Positions 44,199 to 58,439 of a stretch of 64,000 bases of DNA are shown here, in pieces (the first letter of the stretch is position 1; each line of letters begins with the position of its first letter). Both the position numbers and the translations under genes were made by a program. This DNA comes from Diabrotica undecimpunctata (Eukaryota; Arthropoda; Insecta; Coleoptera; Chrysomelidae). The stretch covers positions 79,047,141 to 79,111,140 of the forward strand of contig NC_092806.1 in assembly GCF_040954645.1 (NCBI RefSeq). The letters are read 5' to 3'. The notes below the pieces were generated by a model. The model did not search any database and was not told where the DNA came from. It saw only the letters and a program-made list of their open reading frames with translations.

Positions 44199-47100
44199 AT
44201 GGCCAGCACATTCATATTACAGTGGAACCCCAACGGTTATTTTACACATATAGAATCCATTAAGCTTCTTATACACGAATATCTTCCTTTAGTCATATAA
44301 CTAGAAGAGACCCATTTCAAGCACCAAAATGTGACATTAAAAAATTATGTTCCTTTTCTAAGAAACCGAGTTGCAGATCACTCAAGCGGCGGAACAGCAA
44401 TTTTTGTAAGGGATGACATAGAGTCAACTGAAATACAACTGCAAACCAATCTCGAAATAGTTGCAGTGTCACTCACCCACAAAATGAAAATCAATATTTG
44501 CAATGTATACTTACCTCATCCTACTGATTTAGACATAATTGAACTAAGCAATGTTTTAAACCAAATTCCACACCCAAAAATAATATTAGGCGATTTTAAC
44601 TGTCACAACAGTACTTGGGGAAGTAACAAAACCGACAAATGTGACAATCTCCTAAATAATCTCATTGACAATTTAAATTTAGTTTTACTAAACACTGGAA
44701 AATCTACTAGGTTCAATTCATACAATGGTACATTTTCTGCCATAGATCTCTCTTTATGCAGTCCGTCGCTAGCTCCTTTATTATACTGGGACACATTGGG
44801 GTATTTATATGATAGTGATCACTTCCCTATCACGATAACCATAAACACTAATGATAAATCAACTTTTCCAATTCACCAGACATGAAAAATAAAGTCAGCT
44901 GACTGGAATTTATATCGAACACTGATAGAAGAACAAACAAACAAATCTAATTTAACCAATAACGCAAACCAAAATCTTGAAATATTTTATAACATTATTA
45001 TTTCTGCAGCAACAATCGCAGTGGGAAAAACAAAATCGAGTCAAAGGCAGCCAGTTCCTTGGTGGAATAACGAAATTGCACAAGCACTCACTTTGTCTAA
45101 ACACGCTTTTAACGTTTACAAGAAACATAAAACTATCGAAAACCTTTTAAGGTTTAAAAATCTCAGAGCTCAAAGCAGACAATTAATCAAAAAAGCAAAA
45201 CGAGAAAGTTGGAAAAAGTACGTTTCTTCAATAAATCCTTCCACTCCCTTAGGCAACATATGAAACAAAGTCCGCAGAATAAAAGGTACAAAATACTTTC
45301 GAGGTATAGATACTTTATCATATAATAACTATATATTCCAGAAATACTAGCAGATATATACGAACTTAATTCTGGTGATTCTAATTACAGCCTATCCTTT
45401 CTAGAGCACAAAAAACTAACGGAGTCTTCAAATATACAAATCACAAAGAGCGGCAATCCAATAACCAAATCAGTAAGTCTTCAAGAATTAGAATTTTGTT
45501 TAAGTGCTAAAAATTCGAGTCCAGGACCTGATGATATCCTCCCTCTTTTCTTATGAAATCTTCCTCTGAATGCAAAGCTAATATTAGTTGATATTTTTAA
45601 TATTATTTTTATTCATCATGACTTTCCTGATCTATGGTCGCAAGCAACTATAATTCCAATCCTTAAATATAATAAACCAAAAGACGATCCAAATTCCTAT
45701 CGTCCAATATCAATTACGTGTTGTACCTGCAAACTTTTAGAAAAAATCCTTAATTATCATCTTAAATGGTACCTCGAAAACAATAACCTAATAAGTATCA
45801 GACAAAGTGGATTTCGTACGGGTAGATCCACAACAAACAATCTAATAACACATGAATCCTTTCTGCACAACCAAAACTTATTGCGGTGTTTTTTGACATA
45901 AGAAAAGCGTTTGACACAACATGGAGACATCTTATACTAAAAACACTTCAACAATGGGATGTTCAAGGGCACATGTTGTCCTTTATTAAAAATTTTCTAG
46001 AAACACGAACTTTTTGAGTTAGAACCAATGGATTTACATCTTCCAGACGAGTACTTCAAAACGGCACTCCACAAGGATCTACTCTAAGTCCTACTCTCTT
46101 TCTAGTTGCAATAAATAGTATTATACATCAAATAAAACTACCTGTATTTTCTAGCCTATATGCAGATGAATTAGTCATTTATCTAAGAACAAACAATGTA
46201 ACCTTGGGAACACATATACTGCAAACTACCTTACACACAATTGAAAGCTGGTCGCAAAACACGGGTTTTATTTTCTCTAGTGAAAAGACACGTTATTTAA
46301 TTTTTAGCAAAAGAAAAAATTATCCTAATGTTCAATTAACACTAAATGGAGTTGTCCTGAAACAAGCAGAAGAAATAAATTTCTTAGGACTTTCTTTTGA
46401 ACGTAACTTAAACTGGGAAACCCACATCACCAATCTGCAACGTTCTTGCCAATCCAGAATTAATCTACTTATGATGCTGTCAAATACCTCTTGGGGGGCA
46501 GATACAACAACCTTACTTACTCTATATAGATCACTAATAAGAAGTAAACTAGACTACGGCTGTTTATGCTACGATACTGCTAACAAAACATTTTTAAAAA
46601 AGCTTGACTACATTCAAAATATATGCTTGAGATTAGTTTTAGGTGCCACAAGAACTAGTCCAGTAAGTAGCTTATAAGTTTTGGCTAATGAACTGTCCTT
46701 AAGCCAACAAAGGCAACTCCTATCACTAAATTACGTTGCCAGAATTTCAGCAAACAACAGCAACGTAACCTACTCAACAATACTTTGCAGAACAAATTAT
46801 ATCGTCCGATCTTTACAGAAACATTGCAATAAAAAAACTACCCGAACGAATAAAACGTATTGGTCTTAATTTAGAACAGTTCAGTCTTACTATGCCTATT
46901 CATGTAAATGTTCCTCCTTGGATGATTAAACCTCCAAAAATAGACACGTCTCTAAAAGAACTCCCAAAACATTCCACGCATCCTTTCCTTATACACCAAG
47001 CTTATAAAAATGTAATATCCAAATACCCAACAACCCATCAAATCTTCACTGATGTCTCCAAATGTCATGAAGGACATGCTGCAGCCTAAATCCACGAAAA

Positions 47101-47769
47101 CGTCAAGTCTACCATACGAATCCCAACAAATTGTTGTATATATACTGGAGAACTTACGGCAATTCACCAGGGCGTGAAAAAATGTTGTTCTATCAACGAA
47201 AGCAAATTTGTTATCATCACCGATTCAATGAGCGCATTACTTGGAATAAGACAACTATATACAACTCACGCCATACTTCTCAAGGTCAAAGAAGAGTTAT
47301 CTTATCTACAGACTCAACAAAAAGATATTTCCTTTATCTGGGTACCTCCCATATGGGAATAAGTGGTAATGAGGAAGTGGACTCTCTGGCAAGCACTGCA
47401 ACCACCGACCAAAGTATTGCTATCATAAATCAAATGCCTTGGACTGATCACAAAGTAAATATTAAAGCCCACGTGTACAGAGCGTGGCTAACTACTTGGG
47501 ATCACACTGCTAACAAACTCAAAGAATGTATAAGTCAAGTAGGAACCAAACTCATCTTACCAAATAATAGAAAAGACTAAGTCATCATCAACCGACTCCG
47601 AATAGGACATACTTTTCTTACACACAAGCATATCTTCAACCAGGAGGCTGCTCCGATGTGTACCAAGTGCAACACTTAGTTGTCAGTGAAACATATAATT
47701 GTTGAGTGTCCAATGTACCAGAACGAAAGAATCGCGTGTGCCGTTAGTGATAATACAAAAGTATACTAA
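44199..47769 (+). pseudogene. LINE ORF2: endonuclease, RT and RNase H, inactivated
   Basis: Starts ATG 44199 (MASTFILQWNPNGY), 43 nt after ORF1. Endonuclease: KIILGDFNCHNSTWG and SDHFPI near 44580-44825. RT: SSPGPDDILPLF, NSYRPISITCCTCKLLEK, FFDIRKAFDTTW (motif A), GTPQGSTLSPTLF and LYADELVIY, where the YADD box has Glu for the second Asp. RNase H: IFTDVSKCHEGH, YTGELTAI, IITDSMSALL, MGISGNEEVDSLAS; then a CTKC...H....C end. In-frame stops include TAA 44298-44300, TGA 44883-44885 and TGA 45261-45263; frameshifts occur near 45340, 45890 and 46860. At least two TGAs replace Trp codons. Confidence 0.92.
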
Positions 47770-47948
47770 CGTCAAATTTACAGTCTTTATTAAGTTATCT
47801 TAAAATGACTAAACTATATACCAGATTGTAAAAAATATTTTTTTATGTAACAATATGTACCTTACTATTTGTGTATGTCCCCCCGCTAATAACCCTTAGT
47901 GGTTGATGCGGGTATATTTGTTTAAATAAAAAAAAAAATAAACCTTCG

Positions 47949-49224
47949 ATATAGACAACATTTTTAAGTGACCCTCCTGAAATGCCACTGATAAATCTAA
48001 AGCATTAAGAATTCGAATAATTTGTTCTGACCATATTTTAATTTGCTAAAATACATCATGAATATGTAAGTTGTTACAGCTGTTTCACTGTAAAGAACCG
48101 CATATTACCAATTAAAATGTAAAATGTGAGAGCTGTTATAATGTTGAGATCCGATATCGTTTTGATTTTCTTATTAGTAAACGACGTATTTGATTTGCGT
48201 CATACTGACCAATTTTTTGTCGTACTATAGGTGATTTAATTCCGTTTATTCCACAATGGTTTTGGAGTAGTATTCTGTTTTATTTTTTTGATAATTTGCT
48301 TGTGTCCATTGTTTTGGGAGTTGTCTGTTCATGGCTCTCTGAAATATCGGTTGGACTATTCGGTGTAGTTTTTGTCCTCCATATTTTATGAGTTTACTGT
48401 CATGAATGAATTATTTTGTTACGTCGATTTGCTTATGAAATTTTTTTATAGATTATAATTTTTTTATATTTGTAGGTAATTTACTAGGATGAATTATTTC
48501 GGTTTTATTAAATAAAAAAGATGTTTTCTAGCATAATGATAAATTTATTTTGTCTCCTCTCGTTAATTTTAACGAATATTCAACGTTTAGTGTATTACAG
48601 CAAAAAATAAACACATTAAATAAAGGGCAATCACTAGACTTAGACCTAGATTATGTTGGAAACAGCAGTTTAGTTCTCTTGAATCTGTTATTTGTTTTTA
48701 ACTAACTTTTGACCTCTGGACACGAAAATAATCTCAGTCTTAATCTACATATTATTTCAACAATGCAAGACAAAAAATTTTCCTTTGACATTTTATCTGA
48801 GGGCATTTTAGCTTGTTGCCTCTATGATCATTAAATATTGATCAAATTGGTCACCCTACCCATCACTGTCCGCATCAAGATTTTCCGGAAAATTAATAAG
48901 GTGACTATTTAAAAATTTAATTCGATTCATATGTGGCAACCTAGTAGATTGAAGCTCTTCAATAGTTTCGGGGTAATTATGTACTCGTATATTTCCAAAA
49001 CAGTATATTTTTGAAATCTAACCAAGCATGCTTTTCAATTCCTGACATTGTTCAGATAAAATATTAATTTTTAATATGCTGTCAGATCTGTAAACTAGAA
49101 AAAATAACGGCCTTTTTTTACAAATAACAGGTTTACAATAATTTATATTTAGCTATATTTAATTAAAGTAATTATTTAAATACCGCTGCGACGTTCTTGG
49201 ATTTTTATAACATATAGTTAATTT
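47949..49224. other. Non-coding stretch with a LINE RT remnant
   Basis: Apart from the LINE fragment at about 48190-48425 (listed separately), I see no gene or repeat structure in this AT-rich stretch. Confidence 0.55.
48190..48425 (-). pseudogene. LINE reverse transcriptase fragment, old
   Basis: Minus-strand pieces SKLIKYGGQKLHRIVQPIF and then AMNRQLPKQWTQANYQK resemble the LIKYGGxxL......IPxxW..A segment just before the RT fingers of L1/RTE-like LINEs. Stops are frequent and only about 70 codons are recognisable. Confidence 0.4.
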
Positions 49225-49411
49225 TTAGACAAGGAAAGAGACAGTACAGGTAACGTTCATTTAATAAACCGCCATGTTTTGTGACTGTACGTTACCCATT
49301 ACTACCTCTCGCGAAGTTTCCAGATCTACTGATTTTTCAGTAGATCTACTGATTTCAACTTCAATTTACTGATTTATTAAAACACTATATTCCCTCTCTT
49401 TCCTTGTCTAA
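49225..49411. mobile_element. 187-bp MITE with 16-17 bp terminal inverted repeats
   Basis: TTAGACAAGGAAAGAG (49225-49240) and CTCTTTCCTTGTCTAA (49396-49411) are exact inverses. An internal hairpin GATCTACTGA-TTTT-TCAGTAGATC lies at about 49323-49346. The flanks AGTTAATTT (left) and AGTTGATT (right) are similar and might be a diverged ~8-bp target duplication, as in hAT elements. Confidence 0.65.
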
Positions 49412-49500
49412 GAGTTGATTAGTATCTAACCAGCCGGGTTTTATTTCATTTTGGTATATACTTTGTATCGAGTCATATAAATATATAAATATATATATAT

Positions 49501-50915
49501 TGTTATGATATGTAAAATCGAGAAAAATATTGGTTTGTTTAAAAATATTTCAAAGTTCAAAAACATTAAAATAATTCAGATAAGTAGGATAATATCCAAC
49601 AAACATTTCGGAGAAGGAAAGTTATTAAATCCTTGAATTACCTGTACCAAACAAAATGTAAGCTTTACATCAATCATTTCTTTGTTAAACTTGAGTGACC
49701 CGCATAAGTTTAAGTGAAACAAAAGACAAATTGAAACGGGTTTTTACAAATGCATTAGTGCAGTGATTAAAGACAATAGAAGATATTTTAGAAAGAGGTT
49801 TTTGTTAGTTTTAAGATTTATAGAAAAATATTATTTGTAAATAAGTTTTAGGAAATTTATAATTATAGGTAAAAATTTGTTTGTTATCGAAATGAAGAAA
49901 TGGGGGAATTGTGACGAGTTGTGATTGGCGGAGATTGAAAAAGGTGGGATAAGTGTGTGGGAGAAAGTTTAGCGAGATTGAGGAGAGAGAAAAGATAGCA
50001 GTCAGTTGGTTTCCAAGTCTTCAAGAAAGAACAGTGTTTGTTCTCTGTCGGTTCCCGAAATGTAGCAAGCAGTAGTGTTGAATGTTAGTGAGTTTTTGTG
50101 GAGTTAGTGTATCTGACAGAAGCTGAAACAACAAAATATTGTAAGTCATATTTCTCTACTTATATTCCAAGAGTCACTGTTCAGGCCAACGAGAGATTCA
50201 GTTTATCGTAAAGAGAAGATATTCCAAGAGTCAATTTTTCACTCGGGCCAACGAGAGATTCAGTTTATCGAGAGGAGAAAGGCTATCATAATTTGAATGA
50301 TTTGTGCTTTTGAAGGAGATCATTAAGGACGATATACTTGCAACAATCTGATGTAAGATTGCTGATTACATAGGGAGCGGTTGAGAGGAGATAATATAGT
50401 CTACAAGGAACAAGGATTTGGACCACTCATCATCAGAGAGAGATATTTTGTCTCTGCAGTTTTTTTTTTTTTCTTTTATTGATAACACAATTTTTACACG
50501 TAATTTGGAAAGGATATAAATATTTTGATTAGGAGAGTTAGAATAGTTTGGGATTTTGAGATTTCAATTAATATTGTTTGTACCATTAATTTTGATTGTT
50601 CACGTACGGAGAACAAAATTTTGAGAATCCTTATATGAGATTTGTTTATTGAAAACTTTTGAGTGTGAATTATTTCATTATTTTTATTTCAATATATAGT
50701 GTTAGATCATATGTGTTTTTTATTATTCCGGTATTCTCTGGACCTTACCTTTCACATGTAATAGCATAGATATTGAAGCACGAATTTAACCCTGAGATAA
50801 AAGAATTAAAATTGTGATAGAGTAATAATCATATCATTTAAATAATTTTAATTAATCAAAAAAATTAATTAGCTAATTATTGCTTGGCGCACCAAGACTT
50901 TAAATATCACAATAA
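49501..50915 (+). repeat. Family B 5' LTR
   Basis: Begins TGTTATGATATG and ends ATATCACAATAA, directly followed by the PBS. 1415 bp. The promoter position within it is not evident to me. Confidence 0.92.
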
Positions 50916-50916
50916 C

Positions 50917-50934
50917 TGGCTTCCAAAACGTGGG
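50917..50934 (+). promoter_or_regulatory. Primer-binding site of family B
   Basis: TGGCTTCCAAAACGTGGG starts one base after the LTR; TGG pairs with a tRNA CCA end. The tRNA is not identified. Confidence 0.6.
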
Positions 50935-51314
50935 GCTTCAAAATATCGCAGCTTTACATTTGAAGGAAGGGAAAGAGATCTGGAATAAGTACAGGTGATC
51001 CAGAGATAAAAACATATAACATTGAGGGAATTTGAAAGTATTTTGACAATTTTTCCAGAGAATATAAATTTGATTTATTGATTGATCGTAGTTAGTGGAT
51101 ATTTACTGCTATTGAATTATTTGATTTTATTTTCTTTACCAATCATACATTTGATATTTATTTTGAATTATTTGAATTTTACTGATTGCATATTTGATAT
51201 TTGTCGTGAAAATTTAATACATTTGGGGAGAAATATTGTCGTGTTCTGAAACATATAGAGTGTTGTAAAATTTCACATTTGGCGGGGACAAAAACAGTAA
51301 CGAAAAGAAACAAC

Positions 51315-53762
51315 ATGTCGACCACAAGGAGTCAAAGCAAAATGCAGGAAAGGAAGGAGGATAACAGAGAAGAGGAAACAATTGTTGAAGAAGGATCGGA
51401 TAATGAAGGAAATGTTACAATAGTTGAGGAAAAAAAAGAATTATCAGGAATAGAGAAATTATTAGCAATGATGCAAATACAGACACAAACAATGAATGAA
51501 ACATCACTAAAAATGGATAGAAATCAACAAGAAACAAAACAAACAATGGCAGAAACAAAACAAACAATGAGCAATATAGAGCAGCGTCTGGAAAACTATG
51601 AACAGGAAATTAGAGGATGTGTTGAGGGGATAAAGAAAGAACTGATACAACAAATAGAAGAGATTAATGAAATTAAAAATGATATGAAAGAACAAGAAAT
51701 GAGAATTAAAGATAATTTGGAGGAATTAGAAAGCAAACTTGAAAATGTAATGAAAGATAGTAAGATGGTCCAGAAAAAGGAATTAGAACAGTTAGAAGAA
51801 AAATTTGAAATGGCGCTACAAGAAGACAGGAAGGAAGTAGAAAGAAGATTAAAGCAAAATGAAAAACAAATGGCAGAAATTGAACTAAGAGGGGTAGAGA
51901 GAAAAGAAGTTATCATCCATGGAACAAGCGAGGCGAAAATACAATTTGGCGGGGATATTCGGAAAACACACCCAGTACCGTTTGTTAAAAATTTGAAAAC
52001 CAAATTACAACATATTAGATATTTTGACGATTGCAAAGAAACAATTAGAAACCATTTGAAAGAAGGAGCAGCGTTATGGTATGAAAGCAAGGAAGATGAG
52101 TTTGAAAATTGGACAGATTTTGAAAATAAATTTCTCAACTATTTCTGGGGGAAAAATAAACAGAGAGAAATCAACCAAGAGCTACAGAATGGAAAATATC
52201 ACGAAAAAATGGGAATATCTGAAGAAAGATATGCTTTGCAGATATATAACAATTCAAAATATCTAGAATACAAATATTCTACCGAACAGCTGGTAGAAAT
52301 GATCAGCAGACATTTTGAGGAAACGTTGGAAGATCACGTGATTTTGAGAAACTATCAAGATATTGATAGTTTGTGCCAATTCCTTCAACTAAAAGAAGCG
52401 AAAAGAAAAGAAATGAGAAATAGAAGACAACATGACCAATATAATGGACCGGAAAGAAGGTATTCATCAAATTATGACCAGAGAAACCGACATCCCAGAT
52501 CAACAAACGAATATAGGCCGAGAAATTACAATAATTACAATGGACAACAAAATTACGATAACAGGAATGACACACAACAGAGAACATATGAAAATCACAA
52601 CAGGAATAGAGATGCACAAAATCCTCCCAATAGGAATACTAACGAACAAGGGGACGATAGAAATAACCAGAGCTTCCAACAACAAAATAGAAGGGAGATG
52701 AATCATGTAGCAATAGGAAACGACAGACAAATTTCTAATTCTAATCTAATATTTTTAGATGCATTTATAAAACATAAAGCGATTAAAATTGTGATTGATT
52801 CTGGATCGGAGATATCGTTAATCAATAAAAAACTAGTAAAAGAATTAAATTTGGACAGATTTGTGTATAAGATTCCTAGGGTTGATTTAGTGGGGGCAAA
52901 CAATAAAAATTTGACGACAGTAAACGAAGGCTTGGGAGTACAGATAAGAGTGGGAAACAAATTCCATATTATGAAATGTGTGGTGATTGAAGATTTAAAT
53001 CATGATATGATAGCGGGAATTGATGAATTGAGGAAAAAAGATATCACCATAAATTTTTCGGAAAATAAACTGGAAATCAGAGCAGAACCAGACAACACAG
53101 GAGAAGAAAAGCAAACAGATAGGAAAACAAATTCTGGAAGGATCAATGCACAGGAAAAACGCAAAGAAATCGATATGACTGTAGAGGATAAACCGAAAGT
53201 ACAAGAACAAGATCTAACAGAAAAGAAAAAGAGAAGGAAGAAAAAGAAGAAGAGTTCGAAAAGAAAGCAGGAAAATAAGATGGAGACCAGAGAAAAACAG
53301 GAAATAGAAGGTACAGAAGAATTGTTGGCAACCGACGATAAAACAGAATGGAAGCAGGAAGAAAAAGAAGGTATCATCAGAGAAGTGAAAGGAATAGAAA
53401 CATGGTGCTCGGAATACCAAAGGGAATTAGAGGATAAAAAGAAAACAGAAGAAAAAATGGCACTGATGGACGAGAATCCAGAATTTTGTGAAGAAGTATT
53501 ATGGACAGTGAACACATGTGAACAAAAGGTGGATGAAAGAAAAATAAATTGTGGAAAAAACATGGAGAAGGAAATAGAGAAGATTTTAGGAAACCATGGA
53601 GATTTTGTTAATAAAGTAAATCAAGTGGTTAAAAATTATGAACTTTCTTTTAAGGGAAAATACTTGGAAAAATTTAAAACGAAAATATATCCAATCCCGT
53701 ATAAAGACAGGCAATATACGGGGTATTTTAACATTCACGACATCTATCAATATCATGAATAG
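51315..53762 (+). CDS. Gag-protease fusion protein of the gypsy family B derivative
   Basis: 816 codons from ATG 51315 (MSTTRSQSKMQERK); the frame is open from a TTG 36 nt upstream, but the ATG is the plausible start. In order: acidic N-terminus, Gln/Glu/Lys coiled coil (about residues 50-200), capsid-like region (ALWYESKEDEFENWTDFENK), an Arg/Asn/Gln-rich tail without CCHC, protease with IVIDSGSEISLINK (DSG loop near residue 495), a Lys/Glu-rich linker, and YPIPYKDRQ, the first residues of the RT lead-in. The last 15 residues (YTGYFNIHDIYQYHE) are the integrase C-terminal end. So RT, RNase H and integrase are deleted at a shared AGACAGGCAA. In the related copy gag and protease are in different frames; here a ~115-nt deletion joins them. 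Confidence 0.9.
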   Translation: MSTTRSQSKMQERKEDNREEETIVEEGSDNEGNVTIVEEKKELSGIEKLLAMMQIQTQTMNETSLKMDRNQQETKQTMAETKQTMSNIEQRLENYEQEIRGCVEGIKKELIQQIEEINEIKNDMKEQEMRIKDNLEELESKLENVMKDSKMVQKKELEQLEEKFEMALQEDRKEVERRLKQNEKQMAEIELRGVERKEVIIHGTSEAKIQFGGDIRKTHPVPFVKNLKTKLQHIRYFDDCKETIRNHLKEGAALWYESKEDEFENWTDFENKFLNYFWGKNKQREINQELQNGKYHEKMGISEERYALQIYNNSKYLEYKYSTEQLVEMISRHFEETLEDHVILRNYQDIDSLCQFLQLKEAKRKEMRNRRQHDQYNGPERRYSSNYDQRNRHPRSTNEYRPRNYNNYNGQQNYDNRNDTQQRTYENHNRNRDAQNPPNRNTNEQGDDRNNQSFQQQNRREMNHVAIGNDRQISNSNLIFLDAFIKHKAIKIVIDSGSEISLINKKLVKELNLDRFVYKIPRVDLVGANNKNLTTVNEGLGVQIRVGNKFHIMKCVVIEDLNHDMIAGIDELRKKDITINFSENKLEIRAEPDNTGEEKQTDRKTNSGRINAQEKRKEIDMTVEDKPKVQEQDLTEKKKRRKKKKKSSKRKQENKMETREKQEIEGTEELLATDDKTEWKQEEKEGIIREVKGIETWCSEYQRELEDKKKTEEKMALMDENPEFCEEVLWTVNTCEQKVDERKINCGKNMEKEIEKILGNHGDFVNKVNQVVKNYELSFKGKYLEKFKTKIYPIPYKDRQYTGYFNIHDIYQYHE

Positions 53763-53857
53763 ATTTTAATAACATAGTGAAATAATTTGATCCTAGAAAA
53801 CTTTTGTCATTTTTAAAATTTAACAAAGAGTTTTCGGCAGATCAAATGGCGGGGATT

Positions 53858-57000
<3,143 letters not shown>

Positions 57001-58195
57001 GATTTGCATTGGTATACCTGTAGGATATCCGGGCAAATCACTAAATTTAGTAAATCCTTTACCATGTATTGTTTTTTATGGGAGATTTGGTTTATTATTG
57101 CATTCACTACAATGAGTACCACGTTTTCTGATAAAACTATACCATATGTACACATTTTTACACCTAGACTGTAATTTCTTCCCTGAATATTCCTGAAAGA
57201 AGTGAATTGTATGCAATGCAGCCACTTCGATGTCGAATGGAAAAAACGCCAGGATATGGAGGTATAATTTATCTACCTGGGTATGCAAGACCTAGACAAT
57301 CGCCTTGTTGTTCTATGAATCGGGGCTTAAATGGACAGCAGTCTGTATGTACATTGATCTGTTTTTGAAAACAACGAATCGTCTTTAGGTGATGAGTTTT
57401 TAGCCATCGTAGGTTCGTAGTCGTAGGGATTTCTATACATTGTTTTATCGGATTTTGGTGTATATTTGCTAATTTTAAAACCTTTACCAGCCTTCTTGTA
57501 TCTATACAAAGATTTTCTTTCTTTGATTTTAACTAATAGACTTTTCGTTTAGATTCATTTGTAAATTTGCAAACGAACTATTATATGCCACACTGACCAA
57601 GATCCTGAAAGAAGTCCAGAATAAAACCAGACTTGTTATGAGTATTTTCTAGTCCGTATGATAAAGAAAAACTACTCAAAGTAGATGGTCCTCAAAAGGC
57701 TATTGACAACATTGTTAAGCTTATGTGGTAGTATCGACATCTCCAGGGATTAACAGATAGTTAGAAAAATAAAACGAAGATTTCCAAATAGAAGTTTGAA
57801 GTGTTGAAATCCAAGAAGCAATGGTAGCGAGAAAATTAGGTCAAAATTAGATAATCATCTTGGGCTATAAAATAACCTCGCCGTGGTAGAAAAGGCTAGT
57901 CATCAGTCTTGGTCCCTCTATTGTGGGATATATCCCGGGGAGCACGACCGATAAAGCTAAGTACAATCCAACTAACGTCCAGCGTCTGTGTACCGGGTGC
58001 ACAAGACACTACATTTTTTTTCAAATTATCCAAACACATTTCTTTAATAAAAATCTTCATTTCTTCCTATATAATAAAACCCATCCTACAGTAGGATGAG
58101 CGCAGATGAGCCTGGATTGGTCACCGTGGCTCATCTCCGGCCATCCACCAAATTTCAAGTCAATTTTATTAATTAACACTTTTATTAATTTAGAT
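57001..58195. other. Unassigned stretch, possible DNA-transposon remnant
   Basis: A minus-strand frame at 57288-57076 contains KKLQSRCKNVYIWYSFIRKR then GTHCSECNNKPNLP, a Cys pattern like the C-terminal zinc-binding end of piggyBac-type transposases, but nothing else of the family is visible. The rest (57520-58195) shows no gene. A short palindrome, CCATCCTACAGTAGGATGAG, lies at 58081-58100. Confidence 0.35.
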
Positions 58196-58439
58196 TCTTA
58201 ACATCCATACAAACGGATATGCATAGGGCAGGCGGCTATGCATAATCCTAATATACCGCCTCCCTAACCTCAAGGTGTAACACCATCGTGCCAAAGAGGT
58301 GCATGGCCCAGGGGTAATAAAGTGGGCTACAAGCGATGCCCAAGGGAGGTGGCGAACCTGAGGGGAAAACAGCCTTGGTGGGGTAAGGGCGCACTGCCCC
58401 ACTGGACCGATCAGCACGACCCAACTCGTGGGAAGAAAG

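Larger units (their letters stand above)
42465..47938 (+). mobile_element. Full-length LINE of the I group, mutated
   Basis: 5' leader (42465-42838), ORF1 (42839-44155), ORF2 (44199-47769), 3' UTR and A-run (47928-47938), bounded by the 10-bp duplication TAAACCTTCG. ORF1 is intact, ORF2 is not. The 3' end (TTTAAATAAAAAAAA) resembles that of the LINE at 29360-31731, and their RT/RNase H regions are related. Confidence 0.88.

Noticed and set aside
53000..53563. Minus-strand frames opposite the gypsy family B linker
   Set aside because: Same cause: antisense of a Lys/Glu-rich low-complexity coding region.
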